A stretch of DNA of 64,000 bases, taken from assembly GCF_963576675.1 (NCBI RefSeq), contig NC_088911.1:133179929-133243928 (forward strand), in the 5' to 3' direction. The position numbers and the translations under genes were made by a program. This document shows positions 23,408-35,531 of this stretch, one piece after another; the first letter of the stretch is position 1; every line of letters begins with the position of its first letter. The notes under the pieces were generated by a model. That model ran no database searches. It was not told the DNA's origin and worked only from the letters and a program-made list of their open reading frames with translations. The DNA comes from Euphorbia lathyris. Lineage: Eukaryota; Streptophyta; Magnoliopsida; Malpighiales; Euphorbiaceae.

Positions 23408-24140
23408 CTCTTGATCTTGCATGTGTGGTTTCTTACAAATTGCCAAATCTTGCAATGCGCTATTACTGAGAGGAATAATTTGTACTCATTCTGTCAATTT
23501 TCAGTAATAATGCATGTAGGAAAAAAAATATCACTTTTGATTGAGACAAAATGAGACTTGAAAGAAAATTAAGATTCAGAGACTATGGAGAGAATCCATT
23601 TCAGAATTGCAAAATGAATGAGGGAGAAAAGTGGGTTTCTTCTTCTAACGGAAACAAATAAGTGCATTTTTGTCATTTCCTTGAAATTATTTAAGGGAAG
23701 CACGTTACAGATGGGTGAGTCAAACGAAAGATCTATGGTCACCTCTTTTTCGGTTGAGGCAAAATAAGGGACATATTATTTCACTTTAAGCAAGTTGGAG
23801 TGACTAATCATTTTAAGTTTAGGGGGGAGATAAAGTGACCAAATTGGAAAAGTTTATTATGTACTGACATTATTTTATTAGTTAAGATTGAAGTGATACG
23901 AATTAATTGGCTAGGTACATGGATGATGTGGTACGCAAAAAAATAATTGAATTATGTTAAGAACCTTATAACTTACCCTACAAGAATTCTTAAATGTGTT
24001 TCATATTTATTATATATGAGTGATTTTCATCTGGTCAGTGAAAACTATTGTTATTATATATACATCATCTAATAATAATTTTCTTTCTTCAATAAAAAAA
24101 AAGAAATGACAATATTCAATTTTGCCCTGGAAAGTTCCAT
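23408..24140. other. intergenic, no gene seen
   Basis: This is AT-rich sequence without a recognisable frame, RNA gene or repeat pair. Confidence 0.5.
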
Positions 24141-24149
24141 TTTATCATT

Positions 24150-24535
24150 TATAGGTCTGTGTTGTGCACGCTATAAGCTCAATAGGCATTTGTATGTGGG
24201 GGTGTGTCACAAATTAATATGAGATCAATGATTGGACCTTAACTATAAGCTTGAGCTTTTAGTTCAATTTGCTCCATGACATGGTATCAAAGCCTCTTAG
24301 ACCAAACTGTCAATTGGTGGGATGGGCATGTGTTGTGCACGCTACAAACTCAATTGACATTTGAGTGTGGGAGTGTGTCAGAGATTAGTATGAGATCTAT
24401 AATTGCGTCTTAGCTATAAACTCGAGCTTTTAGTTCAATTAGTTTCATGACCTTCAAGCCCAACAGACATTTGCGTATGGAGGTGTGTCAGATCTTAATA
24501 TAAGATCTATGATTGTACCTAACTATTATTTACTC
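24150..24535. repeat. three partial direct copies of a dispersed repeat
   Basis: Blocks of the type GTGTGTCAGAGATTAGTATG, AGATCTATGATTG and CTCGAGCTTTTAGTTCAATT recur at about 24150-24300, 24330-24460 and 24460-24530. A reverse-oriented copy lies near 58283-58380, so this is an interspersed family, perhaps part of an LTR or TRIM element. Confidence 0.6.
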
Positions 24536-24828
24536 CTTTTCAAGAATGTAATATTATTAAGAAAATACAAATTTAAGCTAATATTTATACTATTTTGTAT
24601 TATAATAATATTAAGGGTAAATTTGACTATTATAAAAAAAAGTCTTTGTTAAGTAATTAATTTTAGAAAAAAAAATCAAAAGGTATAACTTACCCATTTA
24701 TTTAAGAAATTGGAATTGGTTTATTTATTTGAATATAAATTCAATATTATCGGTAAAAAAATGAGTAATAAAGCCAACAAAAAAATGATAGTTTATACGA
24801 TTTTTCGGTTTGAGATTCGTCGGGAATA

Positions 24829-25502
24829 TAGGGCTGTAATAGAACTGAGCCGAACTGATATTTGGCCTACTCAAGCTCGGCTCGTCATAATGTTAACAAG
24901 CTCGAGCTGATCTTCGAGCTCAAATTTGTGTTTGAGCTCGGCTAGTTTTGAAGCTCGTTCGTTCACGAGTCAGCTCGTTTATCTTGTTCACGATCTTAGC
25001 TCGTGAGCTGCTCATTTATTTTATTCACGAACTTGATTGAGAGCAGCTCGTTTCTTTTTGCACTAACAAAATAATATCAAATAAAATAATAGTATATTTA
25101 GCAAATGAAATATAACTTTACATGCATAAACATAAATAACCTCATTTTAGTCACTAAATAAAAAAATACAGTAAGGAGAGGAATGTGAAAATGAAAAGAG
25201 ACAGGTGAGGAGAAGAAGTGAATGTGATGAAAACATAAAGTGATCTGATGATGATTTAAAAAAAAAACTAAATCAATGTTGTTTGTCAACATTATAATTG
25301 ACCTTAGTTATGAACTTGTTCACAAGTCTATAATTGAGTCTTCTCGCAAGCTTTCGAGCCGAACTTTTCCATGTCCAACCTCAGCTCATTTAAGAATCAA
25401 GCCTCTAAACCGTATTCGTTAGCGGCTCTTTCGTAAATCGAGCCGATTCTAGCCAAACTTTTATTGAGCCCACTAACGAGCGGCTCAGTCATTAAAACCC
25501 TA
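24829..25502. mobile_element. probable non-autonomous hAT-like element rich in GAGCTCG motifs
   Basis: The left end TAGGGCTGTAATAGAACTGA and the reverse complement of the right end (TAGGGTTTTAATGACTGAGC) are similar inverted repeats. The ends are rich in AGCTCG palindromes. The flanking 8-bp sequences match only partly, so the target duplication is not proven. Confidence 0.4.
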
Positions 25503-25787
25503 GCGGGGAACCTGAATTCTCTCTCAATTAAAGCTTTCTGCATATGCTAGGACATGAAGTCGATATCTAACTTAAGCGACTTGTGGTTCTTAACAACTCA
25601 AGCCACCTTAATTGGGTTAAGCCAAAATTTCTTCTCAAATAGTATTGCCATATAGAAAAATAATAAGCAACATATCCATAAACCAAAATTGAATTAACTA
25701 ATCAACAACTCACACATATATATAAGAATAATTAATAATATCAAAAAGGATATAAATTTTGCTCTCCTCCTCCATGTTCTCTACAAT

Positions 25788-28700
25788 TCAATGCATACCA
25801 TTATTATAAGGCACACCGGATTTAGGAATCCAAGTATCACCTTCAATAAATTTTCCGGCCGTAAACCATTCAGCATCTTTAGCATTGATCTTATGAATTC
25901 CCTTCCAATTAGCCCTCTTTGAAGTATCAGAACCAGCTCCTTTATTCTCAAACTCACCAAAAAAACAAGTATCTTTCCCCCAAGAGCCCATAAACCCTAA
26001 CCATCCCTCAGGATCAATCACATCTTCAATCAGCGTTTGCATAATAATTGTTCTCGCAAATGGCCGTTGAGGTCTGCCGAGAAAAGCTGGGTTTGTCTCT
26101 TTCATGGGTAAATATTCTTTAGATCCTGTAATTGTGCTGTTTTGGATCACAAATCCGGTTGGTTCCCGTGATTCGTTTCTCTGTTGGGCTATGATTGTGG
26201 GTTTTTGGAGGTCAATTGGTTTTCTGATTACGATTTCGGAATCTTGGATTACGGTGGCTGAGTCGCCGAAGATTATGTCCACTGTCCCGGAGATTTTGCA
26301 GTTACGGTAGAATTGACGGTAAGTTAGGGCATAGAGTGTGTTTTGGTAACCGTCGATGTGGCAATTGTAGAAGATTGACATGTCGCTTTCTACTAGAAGT
26401 GCTACTGCTTGATGTCCGATTGCTCCGGCGGTGTTCTCGAATCCGATGTCTTTGGCGACGAAATGAGCTCCACCGACAGCTGTAATGATCAAATTTTGAT
26501 TACATTCACCAAATGAGTAAAGTTTAGAATTAAGAGTCCATTTATAGGGATTTTGCTCCCATTTTGGGTTTTATGAAAATTTATTCTTATTGCACATGGT
26601 TTGACATACTATCCACTGTCGGTCTCTATTAAGTAAGGTCGAAACCGGAAGCTTTTCTACCGATTTTATTTTATAAAGAAATCCGTAGATTAGTTACCGG
26701 TTTCATAAAAAAAATTAATTTTTTGTTTTGTTAATTTAACTGAAACGGGTAGTTAGGGCCCGTTTATTTTATCTACTGTTTGTTGTTGCTATTTGTTGTT
26801 TACTGTTACGGTTTGTTGTTTGCTGTTGCTGTTACGGTTTGTTGTTTGCTGTTGGAAAAAACTGCTTTTTCAAAAAGCAGAGATTCTTTGCTTTTGTAAA
26901 AAGCTGCTTTTCGGGTGTAAAAGGCAAACAAGAGATCACTAACCAAACACCTAATAATGCTTTTCAATTGTAAAAGGCAAATAGGAGGTCCCTAACCAAA
27001 CACCTAAAACTCTCTATTTTGAAGTGAAAAGGCACACCCCCTTAGTCTACTAGTTTCACTTTTATATTAAAATCGATGCTAATGTAATCTTTGAAGGCTT
27101 TTCAAAATTTTAAATAAAAATTTCAGAAATGATATATTTTATAAATTTTAATTTAATTTTAGCTCTTAACTATATATTTTTAAATTCATTAATTAAATAT
27201 TTTCTTGTCAAATTAGTTAATAGTGAACATCTAATTCCGTTAAAAATGTTTTATTCTTTTAAATTGTGAGTTTGAAATTATATTTTTTACGGGTTTTTTT
27301 ATTGTCATGCTACAATTTGAATTATGGTTTTTACAGTTTGAAATTATAAATTTAACCATAACGTTTTCAAACAAGATCAATTTTAGCCTTACATTTTTTA
27401 AAATCGAAAAAAATGGTTTAACTGTTATTTAATTGTCACATCGAATCTTCCAAACGAGTCTATCGATAATTGATGTTTGGAATATCTGAAATAACGATTA
27501 AATAACAGTCAAAACAGTTTTTTCAAATTTCCGGTCACGTTAGGTTAAAATTGATTTTGCTTATAAATATTAGCTTTAAATTTATATTATTTCGTATATT
27601 AGGACTAAATAATTATTTTTTTAAAATTAAATAGTATAGTTTAAAGATTAATAGTTTGAAGTTAAATTAAAAAAAAAAAAAGTAAAAGTAAAAGGACTAA
27701 CTTTAACTTTAAATTTTTCTTTTGAAAAATTTGAAAATCTTGTTATGGAACAATTGATCAAAAGCTTTGAAAAAAATAATATTAGATGAAACCGATAGAC
27801 TAGCTACCGGTTTCAATAAAAAAAAATTAAAAAATTATGTTATTATGAAACCGGTGGATTTTTTTGCAATCTAAAATCGTGTACACAAACTATCGGTTTC
27901 CGTCTTAATTAGCAGAGACCTATAATGGATAATATGCTAAACCAGAACCCTTATTAGGATTAAATCCTCCTTAGGACCCCAAATGGAGGTAAAATATCCC
28001 ATTTATAGAAAATGGTCTCAGACTAAGCTAGTTCAGGACTATGTTGTAAGAACAATTTTGATTATAGTGTTTCTGCGTTTCGTCTCCTTATCCATGTCCA
28101 TTTTGTGTCCATATCTATTTTTGTTTCTGGGTTATTTTTTAAAAAGTTATGAATTAAAAATAATGTTTCCTATATCTGCGTATCCATCTCGGTTTCCGTA
28201 TCCATATGCTTCCGGATTATTCAGATTGCACCACGTAATAAACTTTCTATTATGATTCGAGATTAACAGTTCATTTAATACGTGTAGTGTCATTTTAATT
28301 TATGAATCAAGTTATTGAGAAATAGATACTTACCAACAGTTGCGGTGTTAAGTGTAGGCAAACCCTTAGCAAAGCAAAGTTCGCCGGAGATAACCGTCTT
28401 CTTGGGACCATCTCCGACCAACACAATATTAGTCATGTTCCTAGTAAATTCAACCTTCTCCTTATAAACTCCGGCCTTAACATGAATAACAAAAGGAGTC
28501 TGTTTATTCATCGGAACAAACTTAATCGCCTCCTTAATACTCTTATATTGACCACTTCCGTCCAGAGCAACTTTAATATCAGCCTTAATGGTATCCGGAG
28601 CAGCAGCCAGAAGTCTCCTTTTCGACGGAGAAACCCAAGCAGGTAACCCATCATTATTACTCGTAGCAAGAAGTTTCCGGCCACCAAGTTCCGGGATATT

Positions 28701-29345
28701 CAACTCATCAAGAATTGAAGAAAGTCCGGTGACCATAGCAAGACCGTTAGCGGTTAACATGGAAGAACTCAATAAGAGTTTTTTCATCTTTTTCCCGGTT
28801 TCTCCGGTGGTGTTATCAAAACCTTCTATACAGGTTTGTTGATAAGTTATGGTGGCGCTTAACCAGATTTTCAGATTATCAATATACTCGTCGATTTTAT
28901 TTATATCAAACTCGCCGACGCTTTGGAATGAAGCTTTTAGATCTTCAATTGCAATGTTCATCATGATTTTACAATTCGCAAGGGCTTGTTTGGCTAATGG
29001 ATCTTTTTCAGCTTCGGCGATAGCCGAAGAATTAGCAAGTGCGACTTTTAGGGCATCGACGGCGACCTGAAAACCTGCCTGAACAAGGGCGTGGGGATCG
29101 GTTGTGTTTCCGGCAGCTCTTGACAGGCTGCTCTCGCAAGTCTTTTGGTAATCTGTCGGTTGACAAATTGCTTGAATTGATTTTGTTGAGGTTGAAATTG
29201 ATGGTCCGGCTCCGTCGTCGTCGTCTTTTTCATCGCCGTTGCTGACACCAACTGTGACAGCAACCACCATAGCCACTAGGATCAAGGATGAGACGCCGAT
29301 GATGGCGAATTTCTTCTTCCCGTCGTTGTCGTTGTTGTCCGTCAT
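25788..29345 (-). CDS. pectinesterase with N-terminal PMEI pro-domain; catalytic Asp replaced by Asn
   Basis: A two-exon gene: exon 1 29345-28334, exon 2 26479-25788, joined in phase across a 1854-bp GT-AG intron; the product is 567 aa. Residues about 10-34 are a signal anchor (FAIIGVSSLILVAMVVAVTV). The PMEI domain follows, with its conserved Cys and the TYQQTC block. Two basic processing motifs, RKLL and RRLL, precede the PME domain. PMEs de-esterify homogalacturonan in the wall. Of the active-site motifs, GFENTAG, Gln in GHQAVAL, Asp in GTVDIIFG and Arg in LGRP are present. GYQDTLY reads GYQNTLY (codon AAC), so the general-acid Asp is Asn, and the Trp after LGRP is Gln. The protein resembles the pollen-type PME21/45/58 group but may be weak or inactive. 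Confidence 0.93.
26548..27999. mobile_element. non-autonomous Mutator-type element in the pectinesterase intron
   Basis: Long diverged terminal inverted repeats (over 100 bp) pair the left end (GGATTTTGCTCCCATTTTGG...) with the reverse complement of the right end (GGATATTTTACCTCCATTTG...). The pairing includes the block TATCCACTGTCGGTCTCT and its counterpart. The element is 1452 bp, flanked by a perfect 9-bp duplication CATTTATAG (26539-26547 and 28000-28008), the Mutator signature. It has no coding capacity. Its left part (26760-27020) contains repeated GTTTGTTGTTTGCTGTT and AACCAAACACCTAA motifs, perhaps a nested hAT-like MITE. Confidence 0.85.
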
Positions 29346-29472
29346 TTTTTTAGAATTTAAAAAATTGTGAGAATGGAATTGGAAAACAAAATTTGAAAAA
29401 ATGGGAAATATTTATTTGGGTAAATTCAGAGCTCTCTTAGGGCTCTTTATTGAGTAAAAAGATGAAGATACT

Positions 29473-29479
29473 CTTTATA
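29473..29479 (-). promoter_or_regulatory. candidate TATA box of the pectinesterase gene
   Basis: On the minus strand CATATAAAG lies about 130 bp upstream of the start codon, a plausible TATA position allowing a leader of about 100 bp. It is the best such motif in the short space before transposon-like sequence begins. Confidence 0.35.
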
Positions 29480-29623
29480 TGCCCCAAGGGCTCTGGTTTG
29501 ATTATTATCAGGAGATGGAAACTCCAATTTTTTTTTATATGGTTTGATTTCTCTAAAAATAGATTTTCTTTTTTCTGTTACTGAATTTGATTGGAGTGTT
29601 ACGAGGGTGGTCTAATTTTTTGA

Positions 29624-30117
29624 ATGATTTTCCAAGATTTGAGGAGCAAGAGAGACTTGGGTTATTTAAGGAACATGTCAGTTTTGACTTCTTCAATTCT
29701 GTCTTCGTCAGTTCGTTCGATATTCAGGACTGGAACTAATATCTTCGAGCAAGACATTCCTAGCAACCGGGACAGTTTCTCAGGCGGAATATCAGTGAAG
29801 ACATCCAATGCTGGAATATTGTTGTTCCCGACAAAATGGAGATTTGGATGGGGTGGGAGAAGATAAACACAGATGACTCTAGGAGAGAAGAGGTTGACCG
29901 TATAGTAGCAGGTGGCCTTCTAATGGATGGTTGGGGAGGTGGCTTCGTGTATAATATTGGTCGAGAAAGCTCTTTGGTAGTATCGGAAATCATACACCCG
30001 ACTAATAGAAATCGCATATACCAGTATATAGAAGATGATTGGTGTAACGGAAAAAATGTACATTTATGGTATGAATTGATCGGTAACGAGTATTACTATG
30101 GGAATATTCTAAAATTT
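29624..30117 (+). other. unassigned coding-like segment fused to the Ty3 pol remnant
   Basis: A frame from 29836 encodes KMEIWMGWEKINTDDS, later GWGGGFVYNIGRESSL and VHLWYELIGNEYYYG. It then passes without a stop into reverse transcriptase sequence near 30120. In the same frame upstream, coding-like sequence continues with two stops (FKEHVSFDFFNSVFVSSFD). I do not recognise the family. The normal first half of the Ty3 reverse transcriptase is missing here, so this is a junction between two unrelated sequences. Confidence 0.4.
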
Positions 30118-32553
30118 CACAGAACTTTGGGACATCCCGACAAAGTAAAGGCCATACAAGAAATGCCGGCGCCAAAGAATGAGAAAGAAGTGAGAGGATT
30201 CCTGGGGCAGGTTCAGTATATCAGTCGATTCATAACATGACTCACCACAATCTGCGAACCAATCTTTAAGCTGCTACGAAAATATCAAGCCATGGTTTGG
30301 AACGATAAGTGCCAGCAAGCATTGGAAAGTGTCCGGACCTATTTGACTAATCCACCGGTTTTGAGGCTGCCTAAACTCGGAAAACCACTTCTCCTCTTTG
30401 TAGCGATCGAGGAGCGATCCATTGGAGCAATGTTGGCCCATGAAGGGGACACCGGTGTGGAGCATGCGGTGTATTATCTGAGTAAGAAGTTCCTGGAATA
30501 CGAGCTTAAGTATAATATGATCGAAAAGACATGCGTGGCAGTAGTATGCCTAACGAAGAAGCTGCGACACTATTTTCAGTCTTACAAAGTGATCATTATT
30601 TCCCGAATGGATCCCGTGAAGTATCTGTACCGAACTCCATCCTTAATCGGAAAGCTGGCCCGATGGTTGTTGCTTCTGTCAGAATTCGACATCGAATATG
30701 TAACGAAGAAGGTTATCAAGGGGAGAGCCGTATCAGAATTTCTGGCCAATCAGCCCCTAAGTGCGGAAGAAGAGGAGACGAACTATGATTTCCCCGACGA
30801 GCACTTGGACGCAATCGAAGTGATACCGTGGAAAATGTTCTTCGATGGAGCGATTAACTCAAATGGAGCCGGGGTAGGAGTGCTACTTATCTCACCAGAA
30901 GGAGAAAGGGTCCCAATGGCAAAGAAGTTATCGTTCCCTCTCACTAATAATACGGCCGAGTATGAAGCGTGCGTCTATGGGTTAGAGTCTTTAGCAGCAT
31001 TGGGAGCATCGTACGTTGAAATTTGGGGCGACTCAAAGCTGATTATCAAACAAGCACAAGGAAACTGGGAAGTAAGGGAAGAAAGGTTGCGCCCATACCT
31101 AGACCAGCTGGAGGGGTTGGCACAGAGATTCAGCGAGTGCCGCTTTTATCACATTCCCCGAGCATAGAACCAAGCAGCGGATGCTTTGGCCACCTTGGTG
31201 TCGGTGTGGGATAATCCACAGAATCTTGCCTCAAAGCCTTTGGTGCTAAAAAGGTCCCACAAACCGTGCTATGAAGATGTAATGTTGTTAGGAGTAGACG
31301 AGAAGCCTTGGTACTTCGACATTGTGAATTTCATGAAAAACGGGACTTATCCAGCAGAATCAGAACTTAGGGATCAGGCTGTGATCAGGAGGTTAGCTCA
31401 TCAGTTCGTCATCCACAATGATTTGCTTTACAAAAGGCACACCGATGGATTACAATTGAGATGCTTGGACGAGGGAGAAGCCCGTGAGGCAATGGAGTCG
31501 GTACACTCAGGAATTTGTGGAGCTAATATGGGAGGAGCAGTATTAGCAAAGAAAATCGTAAGGCAATGCTTCTATTGGCTCACCATGGAAAGAGATTGAA
31601 ACAAATATATGAAGAAATGCCATGGTTGTCAAATCAACGGGGATTATAACCACCTGCCAGCTATGGAACTACACATGTTGGCACCCGTTTGGCCGTTTGC
31701 AGCTTGGGGCATCGATATCGTCAGCGAGGTGAGGCTTAATGCATCTAATGGACACAAGTTCATCGCAGTTGCCATTAATTACCGCACCAAGTGGGTAGAG
31801 GCAGAATCGTTTAGTAAGATGGGATCAAAGCAGATGAGGAAGTTTATTGAAAAGCATCTAATCACCAGGTTCGGGGTGCCTCATCACATGATCACGGGCA
31901 ATGGGGTCCAGTTTCAAGGAGAAGTAAAAAGTCTTTCCCAGGAGTACAATATCGAGCATCATAGATCTTCTCCATACTGTCTGCAAGCTAATGGGGCAGT
32001 AGAAGCCGCAAATAAGAACCTTAAGAGGATTCTCGTAAAGACAGTGGAGTCGCATCGGAATTGGAACGAGCAACTTCCGCTCGCTTTATGGGCTTATCGC
32101 ACGACGGTTAGAACATCTACTGGGGCAACACCGTTCTCTTTGGTATATGGGGCAGAGGCCGTTCTCCCAATTGAGGTTGAAAAGCGATCGTTGAGAATCG
32201 CAGTAGAAGTAGAGATTCCCGAGACGGAATGGGTGAAGAAGCGATATGAACAGTTGGCGTTGGTGGATGAGAAAAGGATGGAGGCTCTTTACCATGTGCA
32301 GTTATATCAAAGAAGGATGGCCCGGGCCTTCAACAAAAAGGTCAAGGCCAGCCCTATCAAAGAAGGGGATATGGTGCTGAAACAGATCTGAATGACGCAC
32401 ACTAACCCTAGGGGCAAGTTTAGGCCAAACTGGGAAGGACCGTTCTTCGTGAAGAAGATCTTGAGCAAGGGGGCGGTGAAGCTTGCTACTATGGACGGCA
32501 TGGAGTTCTCCGAACCTACCAATCTAGATAGGCTTAAGAAATACTTTTCGTAA
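30118..32553 (+). pseudogene. Ty3 pol remnant: RT end, RNase H, aRNase H, integrase
   Basis: The frame begins inside the reverse transcriptase (DKVKAIQEMPAPKNEKEVRG). RNase H 1 (about 30390-30630) includes YYLSKKFLEYELKYNMIEK. The aRNase H (about 30820-31190) keeps an acidic set (FFDGA, AEYEA, GDSKL). Integrase follows with the zinc domain (KKCHGCQ) and the core. The core keeps Asp in GIDIV and Glu in GAVEAANK but reads ITGNGVQF where the family has a second Asp. In-frame stops interrupt at about 30238, 31165, 31597 and 32389; at least two fit CGA-to-TGA changes, as expected from cytosine methylation. The frame ends KKYFS at 32553. Short repeats with GGTGAAAACCCG and AAAGGGC follow, as is usual behind pol in this group. 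Confidence 0.9.
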
Positions 32554-33004
32554 AAAAAAAAAAAAAAAGAAACGAGAATTCCCGATAGGTTGAAAACCCG
32601 CAAAGGGCGGCCTATGCAACAATAAGGGACATCCCAATGGGTGAAAACCCGAAAGGGCACTCATTTGAAAATTCCGGGATAGTAAAAGGAGAGATGAAAA
32701 ATCGCTGGGATCTGAAAACCGAACAGGCGGGTCCTGGTAACGATAGTTATATCTTGAGCAATTATAAAAATAATGTATAAGCGGCTAAGTATTTCTATTG
32801 TTTGTAAATAAATAAAGGCATGAATATATTTGAAGGGTATGATTGGAATCATTACAATTTACTAAATGTATCGTAATATGAATCATGAGTTATACATTTC
32901 TTATCTCTCTTTTCACATAAAAAGCCTACGTACTATCCACCCCTCTCCCTATACACAAGCTATACATCGGGGTAATATTAACGAAAAACCTATAAATAAT
33001 GAGC

Positions 33005-35088
33005 CTAATAAGGAGGAAGATCCCAGTAATCCTCAAAGTCCCTCAGACGGGAAGCCCGCTCCGCAGATAAGGCCTCCTCGGCAACTCGAAGTCTCTCCTC
33101 GGTGGCAAGGCGCCCCGCGGTCTCCACTCGCGCCCTCTCCTCTGCAGCAAGACGCCCCTCGGTCTCCGCTCGTATCACCCCGGACCAATGATCATTTCTC
33201 TCCCGATAGACCTGGCCGACCCTGGCATCGGTATCCCGCTGTGACTCACTCCTCCTCTGCTCGTTTGCATGGAGATCGCTCTGTAAAAAAAAATAACATT
33301 GAAACAAGGCAACAACAGAAGTCATACATACATATGTGCATACATTTCACTACACTAAAATAAAATAAGAATACTCACCAGGTGACTGGTACAGCGCAGG
33401 TGGAGCCGCTCTCTGAGATAACCGGACAACCCCACGTAGTCAGTGCACGTCTCCCTCGAAGTCTGGAGGGCGTCCGGGGGATCAAACGGTATCCTCGATG
33501 TGAAAGCAGGAGGAGCTATCTCAACACCGGCATAGGCCACTCCGGACTCGTCGTAGTGAACTGTCGAGAAGTCCCTCCCAAAGTCAGGGATAGGTACGCC
33601 TAAGGGGGACCACTCCGGTCGGGCGGTGCCTGAGGACTCACCCGCATAATAGGAGGGCTCGCCCGCAGGCGTTCGAGCCTGAGCACCATTAAAGAAGTCG
33701 GACATCCGGGCACTCCTCAAAGAACCCTCCTGCATATGAAGACACAATAAGTACCCCTAACCACTTCGCAAATAAAGAATGAAAAGGGTCAAGCACTCAC
33801 CGGGAGCTCCTCCCTACCAAAAATCGCCACGACGGCCTCGGCTGAAAACACGTCCGTCCTAGGATCCACCTCCATCGCAATCTCGGGAGCGTCCGCCGGG
33901 GTCAAAAAGGTCGATAAATAGTGAGCACGACCCCCTGCGTGGTCCCACACGTCTCGAGGGGCAAACTGGCGGGTCAGGTCGCGACGAATATCTGACAGAG
34001 GCATGGTCCTCACTGCAAACATGGACACTGGAATCTCGCCAGGTGTCCAGTGCGAGGAGCTAACCCTGGTAATGCCCTGATCGCCCAAGTACCATGCCCG
34101 CACGCAAGGGCCTGTAAGTACACACCGCTGCCCCTGGATGCGGGTAACATACGTGTAGTCAGGACCAAAGTCGAGGTCATCCCATCCGAATCGAATCTGA
34201 AAACAAAAAAGAAAAGTCAGGTCTGATCAAACAAAGATCTAGCGTAGTTAGAAGATGTTCACCTGCCCCAAAGTCCGCGAGTCGATCCACGCTAGGAATC
34301 GCGCCACTGTCTGCCCCTCCTCGGTGCCCAGATCAAAATCACTCCACCGAGCCATAAGTGGAGGCCTAACCACCCGCGGCCTGCGCCGACACGTGCATGG
34401 AAGAATCCGCCTCTCATAGGCCCAAACCTGCTCACAGGAACGAAGGTTACTAACAGAAATCGCGAAAAGAATAAAGAAACAAGTTAAGGATGAAAGACGT
34501 ACCAAGAGAGCAAAGGTGTAACCACCGAAGTCCTTGCGCTTGCGGCAAGTCAGATCCAAAAACTTGTACAGAAAAGCCAAGCCGGCTCCTGCCCAATCAT
34601 AAGACGACACCACGTCTAAATCACGGAAGGCCTGGATAAGACCCGCGTGTATCGTCCCGCTCTTGGTGCGTGTATCGTGCACTATTCACGTTTTTACTAT
34701 TCACGTGCGCTATTCATGTTTTCACTATTCATGTGCTATTCACGTTTCTACTATTGACATGCATTGTTCGTGTTTGTACTATTCACATGCATATAATTCA
34801 CATTCTTTCAAAAGATAAATAAAACGTTGCTTATGGGCGTAGAAATTCGTGTTTTCTAGCTAAAAGTCTTCTAAATGACTTAGAGGTTGGCATGCAAATC
34901 ATGTTCGAAGTAGGGATACTAAAGCTTAGAAGTCTAGTCAAAGGACGAGAGAATAGGAGAATACTTACCTGGTTAGAGTGGGTCCGGCTCAGATGTGAAG
35001 CAGGATCCTGAAAAGGGGCCACTGTAGTCAGGTTCTCAAAACCCGCATCCATGCCTTTCGTGCCATCGTATTTATCCAAATCCATCAC
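33005..35088 (-). CDS. antisense plant-mobile-domain-like gene inside the Ty3 element
   Basis: This is a multi-exon gene on the strand opposite to pol. It starts MMDLDKYDGTKGMDAGF (35088), with a clean donor after THSNQ (CAG then GTAAGT at 34968). Further exons read SYDWAGAGLAFLYKFLDLTC, RKDFGGYTFALL, VWAYERRILP and FLAWIDSRTLGQ. The order SYDWAGAGLAFLY...GGYTFALL...VWAYER resembles the plant mobile domain found in MAIL/MAIN-like and transposon proteins. Later exons contain a low-complexity region and a Glu/Arg/Ala-rich coiled coil (LAAEERARVETAGRLATEER), and the gene ends DYWDLPPY. Some junction phases could not be settled, so exon limits are approximate. The frame looks better kept than pol. 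Function is unknown. Confidence 0.6.
34681..34810. repeat. short TACTATTCACGT repeats in an intron of the antisense gene
   Basis: About seven units of the type CTATTCACGTTTTTA and CTATTCATG recur with variable spacing of 14-30 bp. Confidence 0.6.
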
Positions 35089-35531
35089 GGGAATGCTCCA
35101 AATTAGAAGTTAGAGAGAGAGAGAAGAGAGAGAAGGTGTGGGGTTGGAATGAAACCCCACCACCTTATATAAGAAAAGGGAATGGCATTCCCGTAAATAG
35201 CGAAAAAGGTACGATGTGACATAAAGGTAAAAAGTAAATAATTAATTACCAGGTGCACAAACCTCCGAGCTGCAGTCCGTTTCAGCCTGCGTTTCTGCCA
35301 AGCGGTGTCCGATAACATCAAGATATGACTCCAGACGACAGCCAAATTTTACAGAACAGTGGTGCCAGTCAAAATACAGACAACAGTCAACAGAAAAATA
35401 ATTGTTAGTCTAAATCGTTCCAGACGAAAAGATAAGGACGCTCTTATCAAGCAACTCAAATACCCGAGATGATAGCTCCAGTAAAGATACAGACGATAGC
35501 GCTTTAGAATTCAGAATTGTTAGAAAGAACC

